A stretch of 64,000 nucleotides of DNA, taken from assembly GCA_015179125.1 (NCBI GenBank), contig WHVA01000025.1, positions 372,001-436,000 on the forward strand. Reading direction: 5' to 3'. This stretch comes from Gautieria morchelliformis. Its lineage: Eukaryota; Basidiomycota; Agaricomycetes; Gomphales; Gomphaceae. A program made the position numbers and the translations under genes. The notes below the pieces were generated by a model that ran no database searches, was not told where the DNA came from, and worked only from the letters and a program-made list of their open reading frames with translations. Below are positions 33,501-44,535 of this stretch, in pieces; positions within the stretch are counted from its first letter, which is position 1; each line of letters opens with the position of its first letter.

Positions 33501-36500
33501 AAGAAGAAGGACGGCTCGCTCAGGCTTGTGCAGGACTACCGGGTCTTGAATGCGATCACAATCAAGAACCAGTACCCCATTCACTCATTTCCAACTAATC
33601 ACACAACTCCACGGGGCAAGGTACTTCACTAAGCTGGATGTCCGCTGGGGCTTCAATAATGTTCGGATCCGAGAGGGAGACGAGTGGAAGGCCGCATTCC
33701 GCACCAACCGAGGACTCTTTGAGCCACAGGTCATGTTCTTTGGCCTCACCAACAGTCCCGTCACATTCCAGACGATGATGAATGACATTTTCCGTGACAT
33801 GATAGCGGAAGGGGTTGTCTGCGTCTACCTCGATGACATCCTCATCTTCACAAAAACAATGTCGGAACATCGGGAAGTTGTGCGGAGAGTGCTGGAATGG
33901 CTCCGGGAATACAACCTGTGTCTCAAGCAGAAAAGTGCGAATTTGAGCGGACGCGGATAGAGTATCTTGGGGTGATTGTGTCGGAAGGAAAGGTGGAAAT
34001 GGACCCGGTCAAGGTTTCCGGTGTATCGGATTGGCCTGTGCCGCGGAACAAGAAGGAGGTCCAGTCCTTCATTAGGTTTGTCAATTTCTACTGGCAGTTC
34101 ATCAAGGACTTCTCCTGCCACGCCCGTGCCCTCTTGACCTCACCAAGAAGGAGGTTGGATGGCGGTGGGGAGAGCTGGAACAGGCCTCCTTTGACAAACT
34201 CAAAGAGCTGATCACTTCCGCCCCGGTCCTGATCTTTCCCGACGACTCTCGCCCTTATCGAGTCGAGGCGGATTCTTCCGACACAGCTACCAGAGCGGTC
34301 TTGTCACAAGAGTCATCGGAAGATGGTGGGGGTGGCATCCGATTGCCTTCTTCTCTAAGAGCCTTAGTCCGGTCGAGCGGAACTATGAGATCCATGACAA
34401 GGAGATGCTGGCAATCATCCGAGCGCTGGAGGAGTGGCGACACTTCCTCGAGGGTGCTCTATGCCCATTTGAGATCTGGACAGACCACAAGAACCTTGAG
34501 TATTCGCACGTCTAAGAAGTTGAACCGACGACAAGCACGGTGGTCCCTACACCTGTCCCGGTTCGACTTCATGCTCCACCACCGCCCCGGCCGCACCATG
34601 GGCAAGCCCGATGCCCTATCCCGCCATGCGGATCATGGAAGTGGAAGTGGAGACAACGCTGATATGACACTGCTCCCCCAAGTCTCTTTGCAATCCGCGC
34701 CCTAGAGGGAGTGACTGCAGTTGGGGTGGAAGCGGAAATGCTCCGGGACATCCGAGGCAGTACCGGAATGGAAGAAGGAGGAGTCGGTGGTGAAGGTGGT
34801 GGAGGAACTTCGGAAAGGGCACTCATGGTCTGTACGGGCAGCGGAATGGTCGGAACGTGATGGGCTGCTCCACTTCAGAGGCAAGGTCTATGTTCCAGGT
34901 GGGGCGGACCTCCGCCGCCGCATCGTGTCCCAGCACCATGACACATGGGTCGCTGGGCATGCTGGCAGGTGGAAGACGCTGGAGTTAGTGGCTCGGAACT
35001 ACTGGTGGCCTCAGATGTCCCGCTACATTGGACAGTACGTGAAGACATGTGACCTTTGTCTCCGAACCAAAGCACACGACATCCGCCCGTCGGAGAACTT
35101 GTTCCACTCCCGATTCCGAATCCCGCTGGGACACCATCAGTGTTGACTTCATCGTTGAACTCCCAGAGTCCATGGCTACGACGCAATCATGAACGTCGTG
35201 GATCGGTAAGCAAGGTGTCCCACTTCATTCCGAGCACACGACGATCACAGCCCTCGGAGCGGCCCGCCTGTTCCTTGCACATGTCTGGAAGTTGCATGGG
35301 CTCCCGAAGCAAGTTGTTTCCGACCGAGGTCCGCAGTTTGTCGTGGAACTGACTCGGGAGCTCTACCGCCTGCTCGGCATAAAGCTGGCTACCACCACAG
35401 CATACCATCCGCAGGGTGATGGACAGACGGAACGGGTCAATCAGGAGTTGGAGCAATATCTCCGCCTCTTTGTCAATGAGAGGCAGGATGACTGGGATGA
35501 GTTACTTCCACTGGCGGAATTCCAATACAACAACCATGTACATTCCGCCACACAACAGACTCCCTTCATGCTTGACTCCGGACGACACCCGCGGATGGGC
35601 TTCGAACCACGCCAGGCTGAGTCCCGACTCGAGACGGTCAATGAGTTCCGAGACCGCATGGACTCCACCCTTTCGGAAGCCAAGTCGGCCCTTGCGAAGG
35701 CCAAGGATGACATGGCAAGGTACTACAACCAACGCCGGTTCCTGCCCCGGAGTACCAAGTTGGAGACAAGGTGTATCTAGATGCAAGTGACATCCGCACC
35801 ACACGCCCTTCGCAGAAGCTTGCCCACGCTACCTTGGGCCCTTCACAGTGATGCGGAGGGTTGGATGGAATGCATACCGCCTCCGACTTCCGATGTCCAT
35901 GTCCCGCCTCCACCCCATCTTCAACGTGGTGAAGTTACTCCCTATGCTTGAGGACCCAATTCCAGGTCGGAAGGCTGTCCGCCACCTCCACCGGAAATTG
36001 TAGATGGGAAGAGCACTATGTGGTGGAACAGATCCTGGACAGCCAGTTTGTGTGAGGACGACTCCAATTCCTCGTGAAATGGGAAGGGTATGGGTATGAG
36101 GAGAATTTGTGGGTCCCGGAGCAAGATGTTTCTGCTCCAGACAAACTCCGTGAGTTCTATAGGACACACCCCGGTGCCCCTCGCCGAATCCACTCGCTGG
36201 CATTTCAATCCCTCGTGTCCCGTGCTTCAGGACGCAGCACGCTAGAGGGGGGGTGATGTCAGGGGACACCCTGTTTTCCATTTCCAGTTCCGACACCACA
36301 CCCAGTTCTGACTCCATTTCCGACTCCGCTTCCAGTTCCGATTCCATCTCTGCCTCCGCTTTTGGAAATGATTCTGCTTCGGGAGAACTTCCACCAGTTC
36401 TGTTCGCCTTGCCAGTTCCACTCCAATTTCCGACTTCCACTCTCAGAACAGTGTCGGAAATCAAGCGACTTGCGTAATAGGTGGCATCAAGGGTCGATCA

Positions 36501-36744
36501 AAGGTCAGGGAGGTCAGGAGGATGCAGGGTTGATGGTGGGTGCCAAGTGTTGTCCCTGCTGCGCAGCGTAGTATAATACGGGCTCGCTGACATTGGGGGT
36601 CCTTAGACTTTTCTCTTTGGATTTCCCCTTGTCAGGTGAGAATCCCCTCTCTTGTATACTCTGTTCATTTATACATACTTTGGATTTCCCCTTGTCAGTT
36701 GTGTGGTAGTGTGATCTCCACAACCAGCCAGGGTTGCCCTTACA
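30506..36744 (+). mobile_element. Gypsy-1 chromovirus retrotransposon (fossil) with both LTRs and AAGGC target duplication
   Basis: The 5' LTR is 30,506-30,995 and the 3' LTR 36,257-36,744 (about 490 bp each, TGTCAGGGG to CCCTTACA). They are flanked by AAGGC at 30,501-30,505 and 36,745-36,749. Between them in order: gag (about 30,985-32,358) with the zinc knuckle CFRCRQPGHYAREC; protease around [15 protein letters not shown]; reverse transcriptase with VYLDDILIF; RNase H; integrase to about 35,780; a chromodomain near 36,010-36,170; and a purine tract AGAGGGGGGG just before the 3' LTR. The two LTRs differ at about 3% of sites, many being C-to-T changes at CpG, so it is fairly young. The ends are whole but the coding region is broken, with several breaks. 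Confidence 0.95.
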
Positions 36745-37000
36745 AAGGCATTTGCCATCTCTGTACCTCTCTCCTGAGGTAGCTATTCAGTACGTCCATA
36801 GATAGGACAATATACTGTAATTTCCATTGTGTCCGATGTCCCTGTATGGGACTATTAGTCCCATAGCAATTTATTCTTCTGACCAGGGCCCAGGTGCCTG
36901 CTTTCCAGGGCAGGCACTGCTACTGGTGCATGGATGATCTCTCCCAGATAGTAAATTCAGTTAGACGTTATTTAGACCTTAGAATAGTGTGTGATATAAC
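36745..37000 (-). repeat. Family E repeat, copy 3, right part
   Basis: It resumes the family E match after the AAGGC duplication (CCATCTCTGTACCTCT, compare GCTGTCTCTGTGCCTCT in the other copies). The similarity fades within a few hundred bases, so the right edge is approximate. Confidence 0.55.
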
Positions 37001-37316
37001 TCTCCCATTTATTCTAACAGAGGCAGCTAGGAACCTGCACCCCCTTATGTAAGCCTGCAGGCCCTTTCGCAGATGACCTATAAGAAATTACTCAACACAT
37101 ATATTTTGCCTAGAATCCATTCCTTAGATGTCAGGCTATCATTTGTTGCAAAGGATTTATTCAATTTCTCAAAGTGGCAGAGGAGTTGCATTTACAAAAT
37201 TGGAGTGCCAAAAATATCATACTTTTATTTCTACATGGTCTTGGAGTGATTTGGAGCAATATTCAATGTTCCAAGTGGACACATTTTGCATCATGTGACA
37301 CACATGATCTTGGCCA
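37001..37316. other. AT-rich DNA, nothing recognised
   Basis: No open frame or repeat match was seen between the family E remnant and the transposase fragment. Confidence 0.4.
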
Positions 37317-38150
37317 GCCCTCGTAGAAAACCACTTCCAGCCTCAAGCAAGAGGTCTAGCATTTCCAGACTTATTAGGCATCCTCAGAGATACCACCTAG
37401 GTCAAAGGCACCCCAAAACCATGCCCAGAACCTGCTTAAACAGACCAAGTTATGCAAGACCACTGTAGCTGAGGTGCCAGATGAAGATTTAACCTGGAAC
37501 TCTCTCCCAGCACTGGATGATGATGATTCAGATTGTGAGTGGGAGGCTGGAGATGATGCAATCGTTGCAATATTGCAGGTTCTGGAAAGTGAAGGGCTGT
37601 TTGAGTGGGATGACGAAGATATGGAGGACGATGAAGAGGAGGCTGTGGCAAAGAGCCAGGATGACGCAGTGCTCCTGCTTTTCATCAAAACACTTGAGGA
37701 TGTGCATGCTGTGACTGCTGCTGTGGAAATTGAGAAGGAGGCTGGCAGAAAGTGAAAGAAACACTACACAGGGAATGCTCTATGCATGAAATAGCACTGG
37801 GCTGCCAAACAATGCCAAATGAGGAGACCAGGGGAGAATGTTTTTATTTCAGACTTTTTCAGTAAGAGAACGGAAGTGGCAGAAAAGAATGCTACATACT
37901 CTTTAAGTCATGAGTCTCCGGAAGAGGAGCCAGAGGTACACACTCTGAATTCTCCTGTTTCGGTAGCACCAGTTTCACAGAATGTAAGTAGCTAGTACAT
38001 CAGGGCCTCAAAGACTGACGTTGTCAGACCATAGAGGAATCTTCTCTGTCTGCAGCAACCTCACCTGCCAGTGATGTGGAGGCTGAAAATACTTCAGCCC
38101 TCCCAGCCAGCAATATCACAGAACTGCTGGTGGATTTATGAGATGATACT
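37317..38150 (+). pseudogene. Mariner-like transposase N-terminal fragment
   Basis: The acidic frame at 37,440-37,755 (WNSLPALDDDDSDCEWEAGD, then LLLFIKTLEDVHAVTAAVE) parallels the acidic N-terminus of the transposase at 15,708-15,300 (GDWELDDEEE, then LLTFAEVLRTGQELATAAE). Downstream, a basic region with HYTGNALCM and VFISDFF echoes the family's region after the acidic tract. Several stops interrupt it and no catalytic part follows in this orientation, so it is a decayed fragment. No terminal repeats of the element were found here. Confidence 0.6.
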
Positions 38151-39344
38151 CATGAAAATGGAACAAAATTCATAGTCCATCATTTTGAGCAACTTGTATA
38201 TTGCAGATATCCTAATTTTTTTTGAATGTTCTGATATTTTAAAAATATGGTTGTATGTGCTAAAGCATGGTGTGTATTGAGATAACAGAGCAATTTCAGA
38301 TAGGATTTGGATAACTATATGTTAAAAGTATATATGAAGTTTGTTAGATGTACAATGATAAAATGTAGAGGCAAGTATGGACAATAACTGTGCTATATTA
38401 TTATATATAGTTGATAGATCTGATTAGAAGGTATGTTTAAAATAATATGCATGTATAGTACAAAGATATATAACTATTGATGTTTAGACAATAGGGTATA
38501 CACCCTTTCCTGGGGGGGGCGCAGACTGTGAGAAAGAACTTTAGGGCTAGGTTTAGGTATGCCTTACAGGTGAACTGTCTCAATTGTGATATATTTTATG
38601 AAATATAGATTAGCTAAGCTATATATACATATATATAAATATCCCCCTATTATAATCCCTGACACTAAACAAAGCCAACTACCCATCCCTGAACACGCAT
38701 GCATATGCTATCAAGGTCCATAACACTCACCTGTACAATATGCTGAGCCCGGTCCCAACACATACATGTCAAATGGTCACGTGACCTGATCAAGGGATGC
38801 AACACGACAAGTCCGCCCTGCATATATCTCGGCCATACCTCCTATTCCCTTCCAACCCCATTTTCCTTTTTCTACTGTTATACTTTGCACCTATCATATT
38901 CCACATACTCATCGTGTTCACTCCTAAAGTCTCACACATGCTGTTCACTTCACTTATCATTTCCTTTGTTCTCATCTTGTAACACACCAAGAATGCCAAG
39001 TTATTTTCTTGATACTTAAATACTCGTAGCTGTACACTACAAACAATAGTGAATTTTACTTCTTATCTTCGCCGCATCTCTAGTTACTTGGTCTTATTAG
39101 CAGTATTGCAAGACATATATACCCTGTTATTGTTATATGTGCATATACTTTGCTATTTCAGACTCACTCGATTTGAGTTCTACCAGGAGTTTAAATCATA
39201 TTCCTATTAGCTTTACTCTTGACATTATAACTAACAAGATCTTCCAGCTTTAAAAATAACATGGGGGTTGCTATTGTATCTAAGTAAGTGTTTGTATTAA
39301 GTTGTAATGTGCCATTAACTCACTCATTATCATATTTGAGCTGC
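38151..39344. other. AT-rich spacer, nothing recognised
   Basis: This is low-GC DNA with tracts of TATA and only short frames. No shared repeat was detected apart from the boundary with the solo LTR. Confidence 0.4.
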
Positions 39345-39862
39345 TGTCAGGGGAACCCCAATCACACATTGCTTTATTGCAATGCACATTATTGAGGTGT
39401 GCATGGTCGCTGTGTGCATTTTCGCAATGTCCATTATCACTGGTGTGCATTATCACCATGTGCATTACCACCGCTTGCGCATTACCACAGCATGCGCATT
39501 ATCGCAACATGTGATTGGTGGCCCCCAAGCTTCTCCTAGCCTTTGGCATCCTTCTATCTTGTGTTCTGTTCATTTCCCTTCCTGTTCCGGCCCCTTTCAA
39601 CATCATTCCTTCCTTATCTGTCCAGCCCTGTTATTGCTGGCATGATTGCTTATATAACTCAGGCATTCGGTGATCAGGGTAGCATGCCCAAGCTTACTTA
39701 TAGTCATAGCTAGGTGGTGAAGGGGTTCCTTAGAGTTTTCTCTTTGGATCCCCCTTCGCCAGGTATGCCTGTGTCGTGTATATAGTTCTCTATCTTACTT
39801 TGGATCCCCCTTCGCCTGTTCGCCAACTTGAGTGTAGAGAATCTGCCTAGGCTGCCCTTATA
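39345..39862 (+). mobile_element. Solo Gypsy-type LTR with GCTGC target duplication (fossil)
   Basis: It starts TGTCAGGGGAACCCC and ends TGCCCTTATA, 518 bp, flanked by GCTGC at 39,340-39,344 and 39,863-39,867. It carries two CTTTGGATCCCCCTTCGCC blocks like the 3' part of the Gypsy-1 LTR but belongs to a different sub-family. A GCATTATCAC-type short repeat array occupies about 39,380-39,510. It interrupts a mariner-like transposase fragment. Confidence 0.88.
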
Positions 39863-40683
39863 GCTGCCCCCATTCTAGAGTGAGAAAATCAGAGACCATG
39901 AGTGACGGTCCATCACCTTTTCACTCTGGTGTTGCCTTGTCTGCAGAGTGTGTCGAACTCATCGTGAGTGACAAGGATAATCCGAAAACGGCCTCCAGGA
40001 ATAGGGAAGCCAACAGGGGTAGATATCACCTTCCCTTCCTTATCATAGATAACCATTATCTTCTCATATTGAGTCCAGCATTGCAGAAACGCGTTGCAGT
40101 AATTGACCACATCCCCTCTCTCATGACCATCAATATACATCCTGTTCTGTTTCCTCCCATACCACCAGTCTAACTTGCATAGCCAGCATTGGGCAGTGCA
40201 AACTGAGATAACAGTTTTTGTGCCAAGGTGATCCTGCATCTCTTTGGTGTCCATGAAGTCAACAATGTCCTGTGCCTTGACGTAACCATCCTTTGCCATA
40301 GACTGAAGATGTAGCTGGATCAGCTGCTTCAGATCCTCATCTTCGAGCACAGAGGAATGGTATTGTCCATATCAATGAAGGGGGTGTTTTCTTGTGCGCA
40401 GATAACCATGGAGCCATGCTCAGATATTCCAAGCATGCTTAATACCACGCCCTGCTGCCTTGGCTACTAAAAGTGAAGCCTCTCTCCAGGTGGACAAGAG
40501 CTCAGGGTCTAGCCAAAGGTTCAGTGTCACTACCATTGATGTTACCTGTGCTCTAAAGAAAACATCAAGTTTGTTATCCTTGCTTTTGATCATGAGCTTA
40601 GCTCTTGCATGATGAAGAGCTGGGAAATCATGCCAATTTAATGTACCTAGTGTTTGATCTGAAAGTTTAGGCTGTAATAGCAA
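39863..40683 (-). pseudogene. Mariner-like transposase, central and first catalytic part
   Basis: The minus-strand frames at 40,683-40,420 (NWHDFPALHHARAKLMIKSK, TWREASLLVAKAAG) and 40,350-39,913 (KDGYVKAQDIVDFMD, IDGHERGDVVNY, FRIILVTHDEF) match the transposase at 14,900-14,100 segment for segment. The first catalytic Asp survives in THDEF, after which the sequence decays; an SLMVSDFLTLEWG segment can still be seen just before the solo LTR. The second catalytic Asp and the Glu are not recognisable beyond the LTR, and no terminal repeats were found. Confidence 0.75.
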
Positions 40684-41760
40684 CTATGAGCTGGAGGCCA
40701 GGGAAGGTGAAGTAAATGTGATCGTTGACAGGCTTGTCAAGGTGAATGGTCATGGAGTCATAGCCTGGGAAGATAAGTCTCCCACCGTATTTAGCACTGC
40801 ACCCAGTCGAACCCCACGACCATTCTGGGAAACTTGAAGATAAGCACAACCGGAGAGCAGGGTCTGTGGGCCATCATTTTCAAAGTAAGGCATTCATTCA
40901 TCACACAGCTACCTTGTGAAGCACTCTTTACCAGCTCTCCTTTTTCATGGTCTCCTGCAGAATAAAATGAGGCGTTATACATGGGCCTATGGATACCAAA
41001 ACGCTAACCCCTCTGTCTCTGATATGTTACATGATACTTTCTGGGTGGGAGGACATGGATGTGGTGGATCCCAAGGTTGTGGCCCATATATTGGTTCCAT
41101 CGGGATCTTCTGGGGACGAGCAGCAAGAGTTTGAATTTCCTAAACATGATGATAAAGACGACGAGGCCGACGACGATTTCACAGACCAGGTTTTTCCAGA
41201 TGCCAATTTTAGAATGCTCCCTGTAAGGATCAACTTTCCCTCTGTATTCCATTAGCTCAACTTGAATCTGCTGAAGGCAAATGCTGTTACTGTCGATCTT
41301 CCTGCCCTTGGCGACAATACTCCAAGGCAATACAATACGAACATATTAGAGTCACAAAGTGCAATGTGGTTGTGCTTGTTGAGCTGAAGCAATTGCAGAG
41401 CCATCAGGACATGAGTCCAGGGGTGATGGCACAGTGGAAAACATCGAGGGAGGCCAGAGTGGCATTATTGTTGCAGGCAGCTCATTGGTTCCTCAAGAAT
41501 GACAACACCATGTCTGTATAGGGGATTGCAGCTAGTGGACCGTTTTGGAGCCATGCAACAATCCAATGTGGTGCCAGTGAAATCACCAAAATGATGGACA
41601 TGCTCAGCCAGACTTATCAGCCTGTCCACAGGCTAGCACACATGGATATAGTTTGGAGTGAGATCTTAACACTAGGGTCCAGAAACTCAGACAGGCAGCT
41701 CAAAGAGATTCTACAACAGGATGCCTCGAGCTCGAGGCAATGATCTGAACTTGGTTGGCT
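40684..41760. pseudogene. Degraded sequence of unknown origin
   Basis: Plus-strand frames at 40,989-41,255 (acidic, ending in FTDQVFPDANFRMLPVRINF) and 41,370-41,740 (KCNVVVLVELKQLQSH, then ALLLQAAHWFLKNDN) read like pieces of one protein, with stops and frame changes between them. Minus-strand frames at 40,982-40,667 are also open. I do not recognise the family. The VVVLVELKQ strand motif could belong to a nuclease-like fold, but that is speculation. Confidence 0.3.
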
Positions 41761-41799
41761 AAGCTGAGCCCGAACATCACTAGACACACTTGCCCTCTG

Positions 41800-41947
41800 A
41801 TTTGGATGAAGGTGATATATTATGGGCTTGCTGGCAGTGTGAGATTCCCTCTTACTGTGTATGTCCTTATTTATGTATATGCTTTGGATTCCCCTCTTTC
41901 AGCGCATGACTATATGATCTCTGTGACTAGCAAGGGTTTCCCTTACA
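41800..41947 (+). mobile_element. Gypsy-type LTR 3' fragment (fossil)
   Basis: It contains GGGCTTGCTGGCAGTG, CTTTGGATTCCCCTC and an end GGTTTCCCTTACA, matching the final part of the Gypsy LTR family. The rest of the LTR is not visible. Confidence 0.6.
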
Positions 41948-43407
41948 ACATCTGTCTTAACATCATTTTCTCAGTTGAACAATGCACAGTTCCAGTCTCG
42001 CTCTTGTTAAAATGGACAGGATTGTCTTGTTTATCAGGGTAGCCTAGAATCACAAATGGGTCAGAATCAACACCTTCCTCAGGAAGAGCCTCCTCAGGCA
42101 TCATATTTTTGCCTTCCTGCACTGGTGAGGGCCCTTGCCCTGCAAATACTTCTTCATAATAGCCAGAATTGGCCAGTTCAATTTATATCTCAACCACGGC
42201 CACTTCTTTTATCTTGTGCATCATGGAGATCACAACTGTGATCCAACAGATGGCCAGCTTCAATTTCATCAAGGTGGAAATGCTGAGATCATCATGCTAT
42301 TGAACACTGAACAACACTGTCAATCACCTCACCGTCATTTGCAATAACAACACCAATGCCATCAATAACCACACTGATGCCATCAATGGCATAGACCTAT
42401 GGCTTATCAGAATTGAAATTATGATGGAAAATGCATGTAGAGTGAAGATGAACCAGCATCTGCGGTCGCTTGGAACTGGTCAGGTATACAGTTCACATCG
42501 AAAGGAGGTGAATTGTTGCCATTCATATGTCCTTAATTGATTGGTGTTTGTTGCAGGTGGTAGAATCTGGAACTGCAATCACCCAGCAGATCCATAAAGG
42601 GGTTTTGCCTCCTTACATTGAGGTCAACCCCCCCAGCCAACATAGGAGCTGCCCCCGCCACCTTCAACCCACTTGTGGCTACCAGCAATGAGATCCTCTG
42701 TTTAATATCATTCTACAATGATACATTTGAAGTCATTGTGACTGACACACTTCCTATTCATCGCAGGAAATGATCCATTGGCTGACTGAAATTTTTTTCT
42801 AATTTTGTCATTTGTAATGTTTCTTGTCATCAGTGTAAGTCTGCCATTGCGACGACCTGTCGAGCCTGTACAATTGTGCGCAGTTTGTAAGGCACATAGG
42901 ATTGTGCTGTACCATACAGGATGAGTGCAGAAGGTGTCAGGTGAAGCAATAAATGAGGGATGGTGCATGATGCATATCCACAACAACTATATCCCATCTT
43001 TGCTGCTCCCTGGAAAATCCCACCACTTAGGGGCATTCAACAGAGTGTGGGTGTGTACGGAGTGGATGAGCATTGGAATGGAGTTTGCAGCGGTGGATTC
43101 AATGCCCTCAAACGAGAAGGAACTGGGCTACAATGAGGGACAAGCATGTCAGGCGAGAGCCGGGGCTTATAGTTCAGGTTCTAGAGGCGTGACATAACTG
43201 TGACATCATCGCGACACGACACTTAGCCGAAACATCATTGCGACATCATCGTGCTTGCTCAGGTAGGCCGGCTAACTTAGATCTTCCTATATGAGATAAC
43301 TCTAATGGAAATGTAATCAGGTCAAACAGGGTATCATTTGTCCCCTGGAGGCATGCTGGGCACCCTTCTCTCTTCCACAGCATAGTTTTAAAGTTCTTGT
43401 TTACCGC
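41948..43407. other. Unassigned, degraded DNA
   Basis: Only short frames are present. On the minus strand, 43,036-42,830 reads HLTPSALILYGTAQSYVPYK, then TIVQARQVVAMADLH, which looks protein-like but matches nothing I can name. No target duplications or LTR ends were found. Confidence 0.3.
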
Positions 43408-43668
43408 GGACAAGGGGGGTGCAGGGTAGAGTCCAGAACAATGGGCAAAATGACAAGGGGATGGAAAGTATATTTGACATAATGGAACAACAAGACTCTA
43501 GAGGGGTCGGACATATTGTCTTGCTGTGCTGCAAGTCAAGTCCAAAGGGTCCATATAATAGAGTCAAATGGGGAAGAGATATAACAAGGGGTGGAACTAT
43601 CAGAGGTATTGGAATGCCAGAAATGAAGCAGAAGTGAGGGTTGGAAGTTGGAATAGCATGTCGTAACA
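43408..43668 (-). mobile_element. LTR-like repeat, family G, copy 2 (fossil)
   Basis: It matches 25,790-26,048 along its length (ACAAGGGGGGT-type start, end GTCGTAACA) with many CpG sites lost. The left boundary is approximate. Confidence 0.55.
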
Positions 43669-43918
43669 CCTTACAACAGCTTTTGCCAATTAAGGGATCA
43701 TTCTAACTTGAACGGCCCTTCTGCTGAGCCTTGCACATTATATCGTCAAGCTGCAGGAGCCATTTGCTTTGACTGTAGACCAGGGTCCTTCACTTAGATC
43801 ACCCTATACTTTAAACAAAATCCTGACTGAACAATTGCTTGCCAATCTCATGATAAACACAGTCTATTGCAGTCATAAGACTTGTATATGAAACCGAAGT
43901 ATCTATGTACACACCTCC

Positions 43919-44271
43919 TGTAAGGGCAACCCTCATGTGTTATGGAGATCACACAATCACACAAGCTGACAGAGGGCCAATCCAGAGAGAAAAGTCTCAA
44001 GATGCTCACTGCCAGCAAGCCCATATTATACTACACTAGACCACAGCCAGGGCCATTGTTTACCAGTGACCCTGCCCTCCCCTGGCCTCCCTGACCCCTC
44101 CCTGACTAACCCTGGATGCCATGTACTATGTGAGCCCCTTTGCTTCCAACGTTGTTCTGGAAGTGGAAGTGTGGAAACAGAGTTGGTAGAAGTGCTTCCA
44201 AAAGTAGAATGGAAGCAGAGTGAGCTGAACTTGGAATGGGGTTGGAGCTGGAAAAGGGGCATCCCCTGACA
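43919..44271 (-). mobile_element. Gypsy-type LTR (fossil), reverse orientation
   Basis: It runs from TGTAAGGGCAACCCTC to CATCCCCTGACA, 353 bp. It is most like the LTR at 27,155-27,579, sharing CACAGCCAGGGCCATTG and GGATGCCATGTACTA. No clear target duplication was seen (flanks CCTCC and CCAGT). Confidence 0.75.
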
Positions 44272-44535
44272 CCAGTCCCCACCAAACTGGTCCTCAATTT
44301 TGTGCTGGTATAAGTCATAGGCAAGTCCCCAGGTACTGGGTGGTGCATTCAGGATTTCAGGTGTGGGTAGAACAATGATGGCATCACAATACCAAGGTGG
44401 GCCAAGCTGTTCAAACTGAATGCCATTATGAGCCATACTGCAAACTGCTATTATTGGGAAAATTGAGTATTTACATTCCCATGTATCACCAACAACATCC
44501 TTACCCTTCCTGACATCATACTTATGTCCAGATGC
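44272..44535 (-). other. Short unassigned frame next to the LTR
   Basis: The minus-strand frame ending at the LTR reads AHNGIQFEQLGPPWYCDAII, then STWGLAYDLYQHKI. It looks protein-derived and may be a piece of the sequence the LTR entered. The family is not recognised. Confidence 0.3.

Noticed and set aside
39370-39520. CRISPR-like array
   Set aside because: The repeat units are short, variable and lack spacers; it is a simple repeat inside an LTR of a eukaryotic retroelement.
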